Source: Stenotrophomonas sp. ESTM1D_MKCIP4_1 (GTDB lineage: Bacteria > Pseudomonadota > Gammaproteobacteria > Xanthomonadales > Xanthomonadaceae). Taken from it: a DNA stretch of 64,000 nucleotides. The stretch lies in the NCBI RefSeq assembly GCF_003086895.1, contig NZ_CP026004.1, positions 4,236,684 through 4,300,683 on the forward strand, in the 5' to 3' direction. The position numbers and the translations under genes were made by a program. The notes beneath the pieces were generated by a model. The model ran no database searches. It was not told where the DNA came from and was given only the letters and a program-made list of their open reading frames with translations. Shown one piece after another: positions 53,183 to 62,825 of this stretch (its first letter is position 1; every line of letters starts with the position of its first letter).

Positions 53183-55303
53183 ATGAACGCCTCCTCCCGT
53201 GCGCCGCGGCTGCAGTCGAAGCTGCTCGGTGCCGTATCCGCTGGCCTGGCCATCGTCCTGCTGTGTGCATTGGCCGGCCTGGCATCGGCATGGCTGAAGC
53301 TGTCCGCCGACGTACCGGCGGAAGTCGCCCACAGCCGCAATGCCGAGCACCTGCAGCGCGAGTTCCGCGGCCAGGTACAGGAGTGGAAGAACGTGCTGCT
53401 GCGCGGCCACGACGAGGCGCTGCGCGAGCGCCACCTGCAGGCCTTCGATGACGAGGGGAAGCGGGTGGAGACCCTGGCCCGCGATCTGGCCACCAGCCCC
53501 GATGCGCGCACCCGCGACATGGCACAGGCGTTCGCTGACCTGCACGCGCAGTTGCAGAAGGACTACCACGCGGCACTGCAGGCGTTCGCCGAGGCAGGCT
53601 ACGACCCGGCTGCCGGCGACAACCTGGTGCGCGGCAAGGACCGGCCCGTGGCCGCAGCGCTGGATGCACTGGGCGCGCACGCCGCACAGGTGGCCGAGAC
53701 CGCGGTGAGCGCACGTTCGCAGCAGGCGCGGCGCACCCTGGTGGTGTGCGCGGCGCTGACCATCGCGGCGGCGGTGCTGCTGCTGGCCGGCCTGGGTGTG
53801 TGGCTGCGGCGCGCCGTGGTGCAGCCGGTGCTGGCGGTGGAAGCTGCCGCGCGTGCGGTGGCGGCCGGCGATCTGGAGCATGTGGTGCAGGTGCGCAGCC
53901 GCGATGAGATCGGCCGCCTGGCCCAGGCCATGCTGGCCGTACAGGGCACGCTGCGTGGCGTGCTGGCGGCACAGACCACGATGGCGCGTGCGCACGAGGC
54001 CGGGGCGATCAGTCACCGCATGGACGACAGCGCCTTCCCCGGCGCCTACGGCCGCATGGTGGCCGACACCAACGCGCTGGTTGATGCGCACATCCAGGTG
54101 AAGATGCGCGCGATTGCGATCATGGGCCGCTATGCGGTGGGCGACCTCAGCCAGGACATGGAGCGCCTGCCGGGCGAGAAGGCGGTGATCACCGAGGCGC
54201 TGGATGCGGTGAAGCACAACCTGGCTGCGATCAACGGCGAGATCCGCCGCCTGGCCGGCGCTGCCGCCGCCGGTGATTTCAGCCAGCGTGGTGACAGCAC
54301 ACGCTTCACGCATGACTTCCGCGCGATGGTCGAAGGGCTGAACCAGCTGATGCAGGCCACCGAACAGAACCTGGGTGAGGTCTCCGGCATGCTGCGGGCG
54401 ATCGCCGATGGTCGCCTGGGTGCGCGCATGCACGGCGATTTCCACGGCGTGTTCGCGCGCATCGCCCGCGATGCCAACACCACCGCCGCGCAGCTGGCGA
54501 CGATTGTCACCGACATCAAACACACCTCGGGCAGCATCCATTCGGCCGCTGCCGAGATCGCCGCGGGCAACAGCGACCTGTCGCGCCGCACCGAACAGCA
54601 GGCCGCGCACCTGGAAGAGACCGCTGCATCGATGGAGGAACTGACCTCCACCGTGCGCCAGAACGCGGAGCATGCGCGGCAGGCCAATCAGCTGGCGATC
54701 GGTGCCCACCGCGTAGCCTCGCAGGGTGGCGAGGTGGTCGGCCAGGTGGTGGCGACCATGGGCGCGATCGAGACGTCCTCGCGGCAGATCGCCGCGATCA
54801 TCAGTGTCATCGACGGCATCGCGTTCCAGACCAACATCCTCGCGCTGAACGCGGCGGTGGAAGCGGCGCGTGCCGGTGAGCAGGGCCGCGGGTTTGCGGT
54901 GGTGGCCAGTGAAGTACGCACGCTGGCGCAGCGCTCGGCGGCGGCAGCCAAGGAGATCAAGACGCTGATCGAAGCCTCGGTGGAACAGGTGGGCCACGGT
55001 GCGCAGCGCGTGCGCCAGGCCGGTGACACCATGGCGGAGATTGTTGCCGCGGTGCAGCGGGTCACCGACATCATGGCCGAGATTTCCGCCGCCTCGCAGG
55101 AACAGAGCACGGGCATCGAACAGGTCAGCCAGACCATCCTGCAGATGGACGGCACCACCCAGCAGAACGCTGCGCTGGTGGAGGAAGCCAGCGCGGCCGC
55201 GCGCAGCCTGGAACAGCAGGCGGACCGCTTGATCGAAGCGGTGGATGTGTTTGATCTGTCGACCACGGCAACGACGCAGGATGGCTTCGCACGCGCGGCG
55301 TGA
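53183..55303 (+). CDS. Methyl-accepting chemotaxis protein
   Basis: This 706-residue chemoreceptor has a first membrane helix (residues 17-37), a helical periplasmic domain of about 150 residues and a second helix near 190-212. Several HAMP-like repeats follow ([40 protein letters not shown]) before the signalling domain. The hairpin tip, [34 protein letters not shown], is canonical, and the methylation helices [22 protein letters not shown] are present. No C-terminal CheR-docking pentapeptide is seen. The ligand is unknown. It is monocistronic, followed by a paired GTAG repeat. Confidence 0.94.
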   Translation: MNASSRAPRLQSKLLGAVSAGLAIVLLCALAGLASAWLKLSADVPAEVAHSRNAEHLQREFRGQVQEWKNVLLRGHDEALRERHLQAFDDEGKRVETLARDLATSPDARTRDMAQAFADLHAQLQKDYHAALQAFAEAGYDPAAGDNLVRGKDRPVAAALDALGAHAAQVAETAVSARSQQARRTLVVCAALTIAAAVLLLAGLGVWLRRAVVQPVLAVEAAARAVAAGDLEHVVQVRSRDEIGRLAQAMLAVQGTLRGVLAAQTTMARAHEAGAISHRMDDSAFPGAYGRMVADTNALVDAHIQVKMRAIAIMGRYAVGDLSQDMERLPGEKAVITEALDAVKHNLAAINGEIRRLAGAAAAGDFSQRGDSTRFTHDFRAMVEGLNQLMQATEQNLGEVSGMLRAIADGRLGARMHGDFHGVFARIARDANTTAAQLATIVTDIKHTSGSIHSAAAEIAAGNSDLSRRTEQQAAHLEETAASMEELTSTVRQNAEHARQANQLAIGAHRVASQGGEVVGQVVATMGAIETSSRQIAAIISVIDGIAFQTNILALNAAVEAARAGEQGRGFAVVASEVRTLAQRSAAAAKEIKTLIEASVEQVGHGAQRVRQAGDTMAEIVAAVQRVTDIMAEISAASQEQSTGIEQVSQTILQMDGTTQQNAALVEEASAAARSLEQQADRLIEAVDVFDLSTTATTQDGFARAA

Positions 55304-55327
55304 GGGTCCGCGCCCACCGATGACGAA

Positions 55328-55388
55328 TGCCGGCCAGCGGCCGGCACTACCGTTCCCTGCACAGGTAGTGCCGGCCGCTGGCCGGCAA
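55328..55388. repeat. Paired GTAG hairpin (gccggccagcggccggc family)
   Basis: One half ends ggcactac at about 55350 and the second half starts gtagtgccggccgctggccg. The gap between the chemoreceptor and LysR genes is filled by this pair. Confidence 0.85.
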
Positions 55389-55401
55389 CCCAACCTACAT
55401 C

Positions 55402-56304
55402 TCAGCGCAGGTAATCACCCTGCGTCATCCCCTCGCCCAGGTGATCCAGGAACGAGCTGATGCGCGCCGACACCGCGGTGTTGCGGTAGTACACCGCGTG
55501 GATCGGCTGGTAGACATCCAGTGTCTGCCCTGCCAGCACCGGCACCAGCGTGCCGGCAGCGCGGTCACGGTCGGTGACGAAGTCGGACAGGCAGGTGATG
55601 CCCACGCCTTCCACCGCCAGCCGGCGCAGCGTTTCACCGCTGGACACGGCGATATCCGGACGTACCAGCAACTGGCCCTCGGCGTCGCCCGGCAGCGGCC
55701 AGCGGTTCAAGGATTCCGGCTCATTGAAACCCAACAGCGTGTGCTGCCCCAGTGCGGCCACGCTCGCCGGTTCGCCGTGTGCGGCCAGATAGGCCGGGCT
55801 GGCCACCAGCTGCAGGCGGCAGCGTCCCAGCGAGCGCGCGTGCAGGGTTGAGTCGGCCAGCGGGCCGATGCGGATGGCCAGATCGGTGCGCCGCTCCAGC
55901 AGATCGATGTAGCGCTCGGAACTGTTCAGTTCCAGCTGCACATCGGGGTAGCGGGCGCGATAGCTGGCCACCAGTGGCGCGATCACGTGCAGCACGAACG
56001 GCATGGCCGCATCCACCCGCAGCCGCCCGGCCGGGCGCTCACGGCGGGCGGCCATCTGTTCTTCGGCCGATTCCACGGCATCGATGATCGCCCGCGCGTG
56101 GCGCAGGTAGGCCTCGCCCTCGGCGGTCAGGTGCAGGCGCCGCGTGGTGCGGGTCAGCAGGGTGGTGCCGAGCTTCTCTTCCAGCCGCCCCAACGCCCGG
56201 CTCACGCCGGAGGGGGTCTGGCCCAGCTGCTCGGCGGCGGCGCTGATCGAGCCACTGTCGATCACCGCCAGGAACGCCTGCATTTCGTCGAGGGTGGTCT
56301 TCAT
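55402..56304 (-). CDS. LysR family transcriptional regulator
   Basis: This 300-residue regulator has an N-terminal winged helix (residues 4-62; SISAAAEQLGQTPSGVSRALGRLEEKLGTTLL). A periplasmic-binding-like effector domain (about 90-295) follows. It belongs to the large group of LysR proteins next to transporters. The divergent neighbour, 105 bp away, is an MFS transporter, the likely target. The shared gap contains ccattattgaccatc, a possible T-N11-A region. The effector is unknown. Confidence 0.92.
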   Translation of the reverse strand: MKTTLDEMQAFLAVIDSGSISAAAEQLGQTPSGVSRALGRLEEKLGTTLLTRTTRRLHLTAEGEAYLRHARAIIDAVESAEEQMAARRERPAGRLRVDAAMPFVLHVIAPLVASYRARYPDVQLELNSSERYIDLLERRTDLAIRIGPLADSTLHARSLGRCRLQLVASPAYLAAHGEPASVAALGQHTLLGFNEPESLNRWPLPGDAEGQLLVRPDIAVSSGETLRRLAVEGVGITCLSDFVTDRDRAAGTLVPVLAGQTLDVYQPIHAVYYRNTAVSARISSFLDHLGEGMTQGDYLR

Positions 56305-56409
56305 GGCGCCATTATTGACCATCAGGCAAGAGTGATTGGCGTGAAGACTGGTTTTTCGGCAAAGGTGCGCCGCGCACACTGCGCGCCTTCCTTCCCTCTG
56401 GAGCCTGCC

Positions 56410-57624
56410 ATGACCCGTGGCATTCCCCTCGCTCTGCTGGCGCTCACCGTAGGCGCCTTCGCCATCGGCACCACTGAGTTCGTCATCGTCGGCCTCATTC
56501 CGACCATCGCCGCCGACCTGCACGTCAGCCTGCCCTCGGCCGGCCTGCTGGTCTCGCTGTATGCACTGGGCGTGGCCATCGGCGCGCCGGTGCTGACGGC
56601 GCTGACCGGCCGCGTGCCGCGCAAGCAGCTGCTGGTCGCGCTGATGCTGCTGTTCACCCTGGGCAACGTCATCGCCTGGATGGCGCCGGGCTACACCTCC
56701 CTCATCGTCGCCCGCATCCTTACCGGGCTCGCCCACGGCGTGTTCTTCTCCATCGGTTCGATCATCGCAACGGCCGTGGTACCGAAGGAAAAGGCCGCCA
56801 GCGCGATCGCCATCATGTTCACCGGCCTGACCGTCGCCCTGGTGACCGGCGTGCCGCTGGGCACCTTCATCGGCCAGCACCTGGGCTGGCGCGCAACCTT
56901 CCTGGCCGTGGCAGGCCTGGGCGTGGTCGCCCTGCTGGGCGCGCTGCTGTTCGTGCCGCGCAACCTGCCGCAGAGCGCGGCGGCCAGTGTCCGCCAGCAA
57001 CTGGGCGTACTGGCCCAGCCGCGCCTGCTGCTGGTCTATGCAATGACCGCGCTGGGCTATGGCGGTACGTTCCTGGCCTTCACCTACCTGGCGCCGATCC
57101 TGCAGGATGTCACCGGCTTCTCGGCAAACGCAGTCAGCCTGGTGCTGCTGGTGTACGGCGTGTCGGTGGCCATCGGCAACCTGTGGGGTGGCCGCCTGGC
57201 CGACCGCCTGGGCCCGGTGCCGGCACTGAAGCGGATCTTCGCGCTGCTGGCCCTGGTCCTGTTCGTGCTTACGTTCACCGCCTACAACACCTGGCTGATG
57301 CTGCTGACCGTGCTGGCGCTGGGCGCCGTGGCGTTCGGCAATGTGCCCGGCCTGCAGGTCTACGTGGTCAAGCAGGCCCAGCGCTACGCACCGCAGGCGA
57401 CCGATGTGGCCTCGGGCCTGAACATCGCCGCGTTCAACATCGGCATCGCCCTGGGTGCCTCGCTGGGTGGCCTGGTGGTGGAGCACATCGGCCTGATGCA
57501 CACCCCGTGGCTGGGCGCGCTGGTGGTGGTGGTGGCGTACGCACTCACCGTGCTGAGCGGCCGCCTGGACCGCCGCGATGGTGTCGACCACCGTGCCGAA
57601 GGCATCACCGCGGCTGCACATTGA
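56410..57624 (+). CDS. MFS transporter (AraJ/YdhP-like, DHA1 family)
   Basis: This is a 404-residue 12-helix drug/metabolite:H+ antiporter-type permease. The first helices carry GAFAIGTTEFVIVGLIP, typical of the AraJ/PbuE/NepI subfamily. The loop signature GRVPRKQLL after helix 2 and GHGVFFSIGSIIAT-like helix 4 (AHGVFFSIGS) follow. It probably exports sugars, nucleosides or drugs. It is divergent from the LysR gene. A short gap of 87 bp leads to the dkgB-like gene, so the two may be co-transcribed. Confidence 0.92.
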   Translation: MTRGIPLALLALTVGAFAIGTTEFVIVGLIPTIAADLHVSLPSAGLLVSLYALGVAIGAPVLTALTGRVPRKQLLVALMLLFTLGNVIAWMAPGYTSLIVARILTGLAHGVFFSIGSIIATAVVPKEKAASAIAIMFTGLTVALVTGVPLGTFIGQHLGWRATFLAVAGLGVVALLGALLFVPRNLPQSAAASVRQQLGVLAQPRLLLVYAMTALGYGGTFLAFTYLAPILQDVTGFSANAVSLVLLVYGVSVAIGNLWGGRLADRLGPVPALKRIFALLALVLFVLTFTAYNTWLMLLTVLALGAVAFGNVPGLQVYVVKQAQRYAPQATDVASGLNIAAFNIGIALGASLGGLVVEHIGLMHTPWLGALVVVVAYALTVLSGRLDRRDGVDHRAEGITAAAH

Positions 57625-57711
57625 CCGGCCGTGCAATGCACCGTTGCCGGCATGCAGACGCTCCCTGACCTACCCTTCCTGTTCACTCCTTTCCCCCCGT
57701 TGGAGCTTCCC

Positions 57712-58521
57712 ATGACTGTCCCCACCTTTGGTCTCGGCACCTTCCGCCTGAAGGACCAGACCGTGATCGATTCCGTGCGCAACGCGCTGGACGTCGGCTA
57801 CCGCGCCATCGACACCGCGCAGATCTACGGCAATGAAGCCGAGGTCGGCCAGGCCATCGCCGAATCCGGCGTGCCGCGCGACGATATCTACCTGACCACC
57901 AAAGTGTGGATCACCGAGTTCAAGCGCGATGCGCTGCTGGCCAGCCTGCGTACCAGCCTGGAAAAGCTGCGCACCGACCATGTGGACCTGGCGCTGATCC
58001 ACTGGCCTTCGCCCAACGACAAGGTGGACGTGCCGATGGAGGAGTACCTGCCGGCGTTGGCCGAAGCCAAGGCGCAGGGCCTGACCCGCGAGATCGGCAT
58101 TTCCAACTTCACCATCGCCCAGACCCGCAAGGCGATCGAGATCCTGGGGGCCGATGCCATCGCCACCAACCAGATCGAGATCCACCCGTACCTGCAGAAC
58201 CGCCTGCTGGTGAAGTTCCTGCAGGACAACGGCATCCGCATCACGGCGTACATGAGCCTGGCCTATGGTGAAGTGCTGAAGGACCCGGTGATCCAGGCCA
58301 TTGCCGGCCGCCACCAGGCCACCCCGGCGCAGGTGGCGCTGGCCTGGGCACTGCAGCAGGGCTTTGCGGTCATTCCCTCGTCCACCAAGCGCGAGAACCT
58401 GGCCGGCAACCTGGAAGCTGCGGCCATCCGCCTGACCGACGATGACATGGCACAGATCGCCAAGCTGGACCGCGGCCATCGCCTGGCCAATCCGGAAGGC
58501 ATCGCCCCGGCCTGGGATTGA
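57712..58521 (+). CDS. dkgB: Aldo/keto reductase, DkgB-like
   Basis: This 269-residue enzyme matches 2,5-diketo-D-gluconate reductase B. Asp34 and Tyr39 in AIDTAQIYG, Lys in LTTKVW and His in LIHWPSP form the tetrad. It reduces 2,5-diketogluconate or methylglyoxal with NADPH. The ATG at 57712 gives the normal N-terminus [14 protein letters not shown]. It may share a transcript with the MFS permease. The palindrome at 58549-58579 follows. Confidence 0.9.
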   Translation: MTVPTFGLGTFRLKDQTVIDSVRNALDVGYRAIDTAQIYGNEAEVGQAIAESGVPRDDIYLTTKVWITEFKRDALLASLRTSLEKLRTDHVDLALIHWPSPNDKVDVPMEEYLPALAEAKAQGLTREIGISNFTIAQTRKAIEILGADAIATNQIEIHPYLQNRLLVKFLQDNGIRITAYMSLAYGEVLKDPVIQAIAGRHQATPAQVALAWALQQGFAVIPSSTKRENLAGNLEAAAIRLTDDDMAQIAKLDRGHRLANPEGIAPAWD

Positions 58522-58548
58522 TCCCGACTGCGGTCAGGGACCGGAATC

Positions 58549-58579
58549 GGCAGGCGCCGACCTTGGTCGGCACCTGCCA
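58549..58579. repeat. Hairpin between convergent genes
   Basis: ggcaggcgccgaccttggtcggcacctgcc is an imperfect palindrome with the core of the gtgccaaccttggttggcac family and decayed GTAG ends. It fills the gap between dkgB and the alpha/beta hydrolase. Confidence 0.7.
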
Positions 58580-58589
58580 GAAGCGGGGG

Positions 58590-59297
58590 TCATCCCCCGC
58601 TCTGCAGCAACCAGCCGCGCATCGCCGCACTCACCTCGTCCGGCTTTTCCATCGGTGCCAGGTGCCCGCAGTCGGGCACCACCACCAGCTGCGAATGCGG
58701 CACCAGCGCGTGCATTTCCTCGCTCACCGCCAGCGGCGTGATGCGATCGTTGGCGCCGCACACGATCAGCAGCGGATCGCGGTAGGCGGCCAGCACGTCA
58801 TGGCCATCGCAGCGTTCCAGCCCACTCTGGCGCAGGAATACCTCGGCGCCCAGGCGTGCGGTCATGTCGCGCACGCGCTGCACCAGCACGTAGTCGTCCA
58901 GCCGCGACGCATCGATGTAGCTGCGCATCAGCGCATCGCCAAACCCATGGAACCTGCCCGGCAGGCGCACACTGGCCCGCTGGCTGCGGCGCTGCTCGGC
59001 ACGCTCGGGCGAATCGGCATGGATCGAGGTATCAATCAGCGCCAGCTGCAGCACGCGTTCGGGCGCGCTGCGCAGGATCTGCTGGGCAACAAAACCACCC
59101 AGTGAGAAACCGGCCAGGGCGAAGCGCTCGGGCGCCTGCGACAGCACGTCGTCGGCCACCGCCTGCAGGGTTTCGCCCCGGGTCTGGTCGCCCACGGTGC
59201 AGTCGGCAATATCGGCCAGGTCGGCCAGCTGCGCGCGCCACAGTTCGGCATCGTTGAGCAGGCCGGGGAGCAGCAGCAGGGGGATGCGTTCGGTCAT
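58590..59297 (-). CDS. Alpha/beta hydrolase
   Basis: This 235-residue hydrolase has the nucleophile in [11 protein letters not shown] near residue 67. The acid lies in [11 protein letters not shown] and the His in [12 protein letters not shown] near 215. The N-terminal oxyanion loop is [13 protein letters not shown]. It resembles esterases or C-C hydrolases; the substrate is unknown. I start at the Met at 59297, since the upstream stretch looks unlike the family. A GTAG repeat cluster lies upstream. Confidence 0.85.
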   Translation of the reverse strand: MTERIPLLLLPGLLNDAELWRAQLADLADIADCTVGDQTRGETLQAVADDVLSQAPERFALAGFSLGGFVAQQILRSAPERVLQLALIDTSIHADSPERAEQRRSQRASVRLPGRFHGFGDALMRSYIDASRLDDYVLVQRVRDMTARLGAEVFLRQSGLERCDGHDVLAAYRDPLLIVCGANDRITPLAVSEEMHALVPHSQLVVVPDCGHLAPMEKPDEVSAAMRGWLLQSGG

Positions 59298-59356
59298 GGG
59301 CGTATTGTCGCGCGGCGGAAGCGCTGCGGCCATGCCGCAACGGGCCGTTGGGCTGT

Positions 59357-59480
59357 ACAGTCGAGCCATGCTCGACCGCCCTTCCCCGTAGCGTCGAGCC
59401 TGCTCGACTGCTGTGCTCAGAGCAGTCGAGCAAGCTCGACTCTACGAAAGCTCGAGGCAGTCGAGCACGCTCGACTCTAC
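59357..59480. repeat. Cluster of GTAG hairpins (tcgagc...gctcga family)
   Basis: At least three palindromic cores of the form cgagc-n-gctcga lie in 124 bp. Two of them end in ctac (tctacgaaag and tctacgagat) and one starts gtagcgtcgagcctgctcg. They occupy most of the 233-bp divergent gap between the hydrolase and YbjQ genes, so promoters must overlap or lie beside them. Confidence 0.8.
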
Positions 59481-59530
59481 GAGATCCCGGCGCGTTCAAG
59501 CGCGCTCAATCCCAGGACACGGACGCGACC

Positions 59531-59911
59531 ATGGCAGACCCCTACAACAGCGGCATCCCCTCCCCTCCGGCCCTGCGCTTCGAGGATTCCCTGGTCACCA
59601 CCGCCTTCGAGCTGCCCGGCTACCGGGTGGCGCGCAACCTGGGCGTCGTGCGTGGCATCACCGTGCGCTCGCGCTCGATCGTCGGCAACTTCCTCGGCGG
59701 CATCCAGACCATCTTCGGCGGCAACATCACCATCTATACCGAACTGTGCGAGCAGGCCCGTGAGGAAACCTACCGCGACATGGTCAAGCATGCGCGGCAG
59801 CTGGGGGCGAATGCCATCATCGGCATGCGTTACGACGCCACCGATGTGATGACCGGACTGACCGAGGTGCTGTGCTATGGCACTGCGGTGGTGGTGGAAC
59901 CGTTGCGGTGA
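59531..59911 (+). CDS. YbjQ family (UPF0145) protein
   Basis: This 126-residue protein belongs to the YbjQ/UPF0145 family, which forms pentamers with a metal-binding or oligomeric fold. The family stretches [31 protein letters not shown] and [16 protein letters not shown] are intact. The N-terminus is slightly extended ([13 protein letters not shown]). The function is unknown. It is convergent with the Pat-type gene, 48 bases away, with a GTAG hairpin between. Confidence 0.9.
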   Translation: MADPYNSGIPSPPALRFEDSLVTTAFELPGYRVARNLGVVRGITVRSRSIVGNFLGGIQTIFGGNITIYTELCEQAREETYRDMVKHARQLGANAIIGMRYDATDVMTGLTEVLCYGTAVVVEPLR

Positions 59912-59938
59912 TCCTGGCGCCAGGTATGGCATCCAAAG

Positions 59939-59963
59939 CAGCCGAGCGCGGGCTCGGCTCTAC
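59939..59963. repeat. GTAG hairpin containing the stop codon of the Pat-type gene
   Basis: cagccgagcgcgggctcggct plus ctac. On the lower strand GTAG starts the repeat at 59963, and TAG at 59962-59960 ends the acetyltransferase gene. It serves both convergent genes. Confidence 0.85.
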
Positions 59964-62680
59964 ACAGCGGGAGCAGGCACGTCGACCTGCTGCACCGGCA
60001 GTGTCACCATCATCACCGTCGGGTCGTCCGGGTCGAGCCGGGTCTTGAAGCCCAGGCTCTGGCACATCGCCAGCATGGTGCTGTTCTCGCGCAGCACCTG
60101 GCCTTCCACCACATCCAGCCCCAGCCATTTGGCGTACTCGATCATGATCGCCATCAGGCGCCAGCCGATGCCATGGCCCTTCAGGTCCGAGCGGATCAGG
60201 ATGCCGTACTCGCCACGGTGGTAATCGGCGTCGGCATGCAGCCGAACCGCGCCGAGCATGTCACCGCTGCGCGGATCGATGGCCACCAGCGCGATCGAAC
60301 GCGCGTAGTCGAGCTGGGTGAGGCGGGCGATGAATTCATGGCTGAAATGCTTCACCGACTGGAAGAAGCGCAGGCGCAGGTCTTCATCGCTGACACGGGC
60401 GAAGAACGCGCGGAACAGCGCATCGTCTTCCGGCCGTACCGGGCGCACGAAGGCGCGGCCACCGTCGGACAGATCGATGGTGCGTTCCCACTCCTTGGGA
60501 TAGGGGAAGACCGAAAAGCGCGGGTGGCCACGGCCCTTGTGCAGGATGCGCGAGGGCGCGATGGCGATGCGTGCGTCGAGCGCGAGGATGCCCTTGCTGT
60601 CCACCAGCAGCGGATTGATGTCCAGCGTGCGCACTTCGGGAATGTCGGCCGCCAGCTGCGCCAGCTTCACCAGGGCCAGGGCCAGCGCGCGCTCGTCGGC
60701 GGCCGGCACATCACCATAGGCCTTGAGGATGCGCGACGCGCGGGTCTGGCCGATCAGTTCATGGGCCAGGCGCAGGTCCAGCGGCGGCAGCGCCAGCGCC
60801 TTGTCATTGATCACTTCCACGGCAGTACCGCCGCGCCCGACCACGATGACCGGGCCGAACGTCGCGTCATCGGCGATGCCGACGATGATCTCGCGCGCTT
60901 TCGGGCGGACGATGGTCGGCTGCACCAGCAGGCCGTCAATGCGTGCCTGCGGGCGCAGCTGGCGCGCGCGCTCGAGGATCCCGTTGGCTGCGCTCTGCAC
61001 CGCCGGCAATGTCGCCAGGTTCAGACGCACGCCATCCACGGCGGATTTGTGCGGGATATCCGGCGAGAGGATCTTCAGCGCCACGGTTGCGCCGCGCTCC
61101 AGCAGTGGCTGCGCCAGGTCCATCGCTTCGTGCGCATCACGCGCATGCATGACCGGCGCCGACGGAATGCCGTAGGCCTTGAGCAGATCGTGGGTGGCCA
61201 GCGGATCCAGCCACTGCTGGCCGTTGGCCAGTGCGGCATCGACCAGCGCACGCGCACGCGCGGTGTCCACGCTGAAATCCTGCGGCAGGCTGGGCGGCGT
61301 TTCCATCAGCGCGTTCTGCGCGTCACGGTAGCGCACCAGATGCTGGAAGCCGCGCACGGCCTCGGCTTCGGTCGGATAGGTCGGCACGCGCGCGGCGTTG
61401 AGCGTGGCAGTGGCCTGGTCATCGTTGCCCAGCCACACGGCGAACACCGGCTTGTCGCGCTGGTGGCGCGGACGCAGCCCGAGCGTGCGGGTCAGGGCCT
61501 GCGCGGCATCGGCCGATGAGGTAAACGCGGTGGGCACGTTGACCACCATCACCGCATCGTTCTCGTTGTCGGCCAGCAGCGCTTCGATGGCGGCGGCGTA
61601 GCGGTCGCCATCGGCGTCGACCACGATGTCGACCGGATTGCTGCGCGACCAGCCCTGCGGCAACACCTTGTCCAGCGTTTCCACCGTGCTCTCGGACAGC
61701 TGCGCCAGGGTGCCGCGCAGTGCCACCAGCTGATCCACCGCCAGGCGGCCGACGCCACCACCGTTGCTGAGCACGGCCAGGCGGCGGCCCGGGAACGAGC
61801 CGAGGCGGCCAAGCGTTTCGGCGGCGGTGAACAGTTCGTCCAAGGCACTCACGCGCAGCAGCCCGGCGCGGTTGAAGGCGGCACCATAGACATCGTCGGC
61901 GCGCGCCAGCGCCTGCACGTGGGTATCGGCGCTGCCCGGCTGCACACGTTCGGCACGACCGGATTTCACCACCACCACGGGCTTTGCGCGGGCGGCGGCG
62001 CGGGCGGCCGACATGAACTTGCGCGCGTCCTTGATGTGTTCGACGTAGAGCAGGATGGCGCGGGTGCGGTAATCGGTGGCGAAGTAATCGAGCAGATCGC
62101 CGAAGTCGACATCCATCGTGTCGCCCAGCGACACCACGGCGGAGAACCCGACCGAACGCGCCACGCCCCATTCCACCAGTGCGGCGGCGATGGCCGAAGA
62201 TTCGGAGATCAGGGCGAGGTCACCGGCCTGCGGAAAGTGCGCGGCGATGCTGGCATTGAGCCGCGCATGCGGCGCGATCACGCCCAGGCAGTGGGGGCCA
62301 AGGATGCGCAGGCCGTGCCTGCGTGCCACGTGTTCCACCTGTTCGGACAGCGAGCCCGGGCCTTCGCCGAGGTGCGCGGTGAGGATGATGGCGGCCTGCA
62401 CGCCACGCTCGGCGGCGGTGCGCACCACCTGCGGCACGATCGCTGCCGGTGCGGTGATGACCACCAGGTCGGGCACCCAGTCCAGGTCCTTCAGCCGCTT
62501 CACGGTGCGGATGCCATCGATCTCGGCATGCCGCGGATTGATCCACGCCACCTTGCCGGGGAACCCGGTACCGCGCAGGTTGCGCATCACCGCGCGGCCG
62601 GCCGAGCGTTCGCGGGGGCTGCCGCCGATCACGGCGACCGACTGCGGGCGGAACACGGACTGCAGGTGGTAGGTACTCAT
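59960..62680 (-). CDS. Pat-type protein acetyltransferase (NDP-forming acyl-CoA synthetase plus GNAT)
   Basis: This 906-residue protein has an NDP-forming acyl-CoA synthetase alpha/beta part (CoA-binding about 1-130, ligase to 460, ATP-grasp about 480-700) and a C-terminal GNAT domain (about 735-890; RSDLKGHGIGWRLMAIMIEYA). This is the architecture of YfiQ/PatZ, which acetylates lysines such as that of acetyl-CoA synthetase. His254 in SADTHVQALARADD aligns with the phosphorylated His of active synthetases. The stop codon comes from a GTAG repeat. It is convergent with YbjQ. Its targets are inferred. Confidence 0.88.
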   Translation of the reverse strand: MSTYHLQSVFRPQSVAVIGGSPRERSAGRAVMRNLRGTGFPGKVAWINPRHAEIDGIRTVKRLKDLDWVPDLVVITAPAAIVPQVVRTAAERGVQAAIILTAHLGEGPGSLSEQVEHVARRHGLRILGPHCLGVIAPHARLNASIAAHFPQAGDLALISESSAIAAALVEWGVARSVGFSAVVSLGDTMDVDFGDLLDYFATDYRTRAILLYVEHIKDARKFMSAARAAARAKPVVVVKSGRAERVQPGSADTHVQALARADDVYGAAFNRAGLLRVSALDELFTAAETLGRLGSFPGRRLAVLSNGGGVGRLAVDQLVALRGTLAQLSESTVETLDKVLPQGWSRSNPVDIVVDADGDRYAAAIEALLADNENDAVMVVNVPTAFTSSADAAQALTRTLGLRPRHQRDKPVFAVWLGNDDQATATLNAARVPTYPTEAEAVRGFQHLVRYRDAQNALMETPPSLPQDFSVDTARARALVDAALANGQQWLDPLATHDLLKAYGIPSAPVMHARDAHEAMDLAQPLLERGATVALKILSPDIPHKSAVDGVRLNLATLPAVQSAANGILERARQLRPQARIDGLLVQPTIVRPKAREIIVGIADDATFGPVIVVGRGGTAVEVINDKALALPPLDLRLAHELIGQTRASRILKAYGDVPAADERALALALVKLAQLAADIPEVRTLDINPLLVDSKGILALDARIAIAPSRILHKGRGHPRFSVFPYPKEWERTIDLSDGGRAFVRPVRPEDDALFRAFFARVSDEDLRLRFFQSVKHFSHEFIARLTQLDYARSIALVAIDPRSGDMLGAVRLHADADYHRGEYGILIRSDLKGHGIGWRLMAIMIEYAKWLGLDVVEGQVLRENSTMLAMCQSLGFKTRLDPDDPTVMMVTLPVQQVDVPAPAV

Positions 62681-62709
62681 GCGCCTACGGTACCCAAAAA
62701 GGGGATGAA

Positions 62710-62806
62710 GGGGTCGGATCCCTTTCCGCAGGAAAGGGCTCTGACCCCGCTGCGGGCGCGGGCATATGGGGTCGGAGCCCGTCGCTGCGCGATGGGATCC
62801 GACCCC
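62710..62806. repeat. GGGGTC...GACCCC repeats, copies 9 and 10
   Basis: Copy 9 (62710-62748) and copy 10 (62768-62806) are separated by 19 bases, both beginning ggggtcgga. They fill the gap between the acetyltransferase start and the mgtE stop. Confidence 0.8.
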
Positions 62807-62825
62807 GTATTACGGGTACACCCGG

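Noticed and set aside
53093..55393. Open frame of 766 codons antisense to the chemoreceptor
   Set aside because: Shadow frame of a Gln/Glu/Ala-rich gene at high GC; no start signal and low-complexity Arg/His/Gln composition.
56305..57636. Leftward extension of the LysR frame across the MFS gene
   Set aside because: The region is antisense to the MFS transporter; the LysR winged helix begins at 56304.
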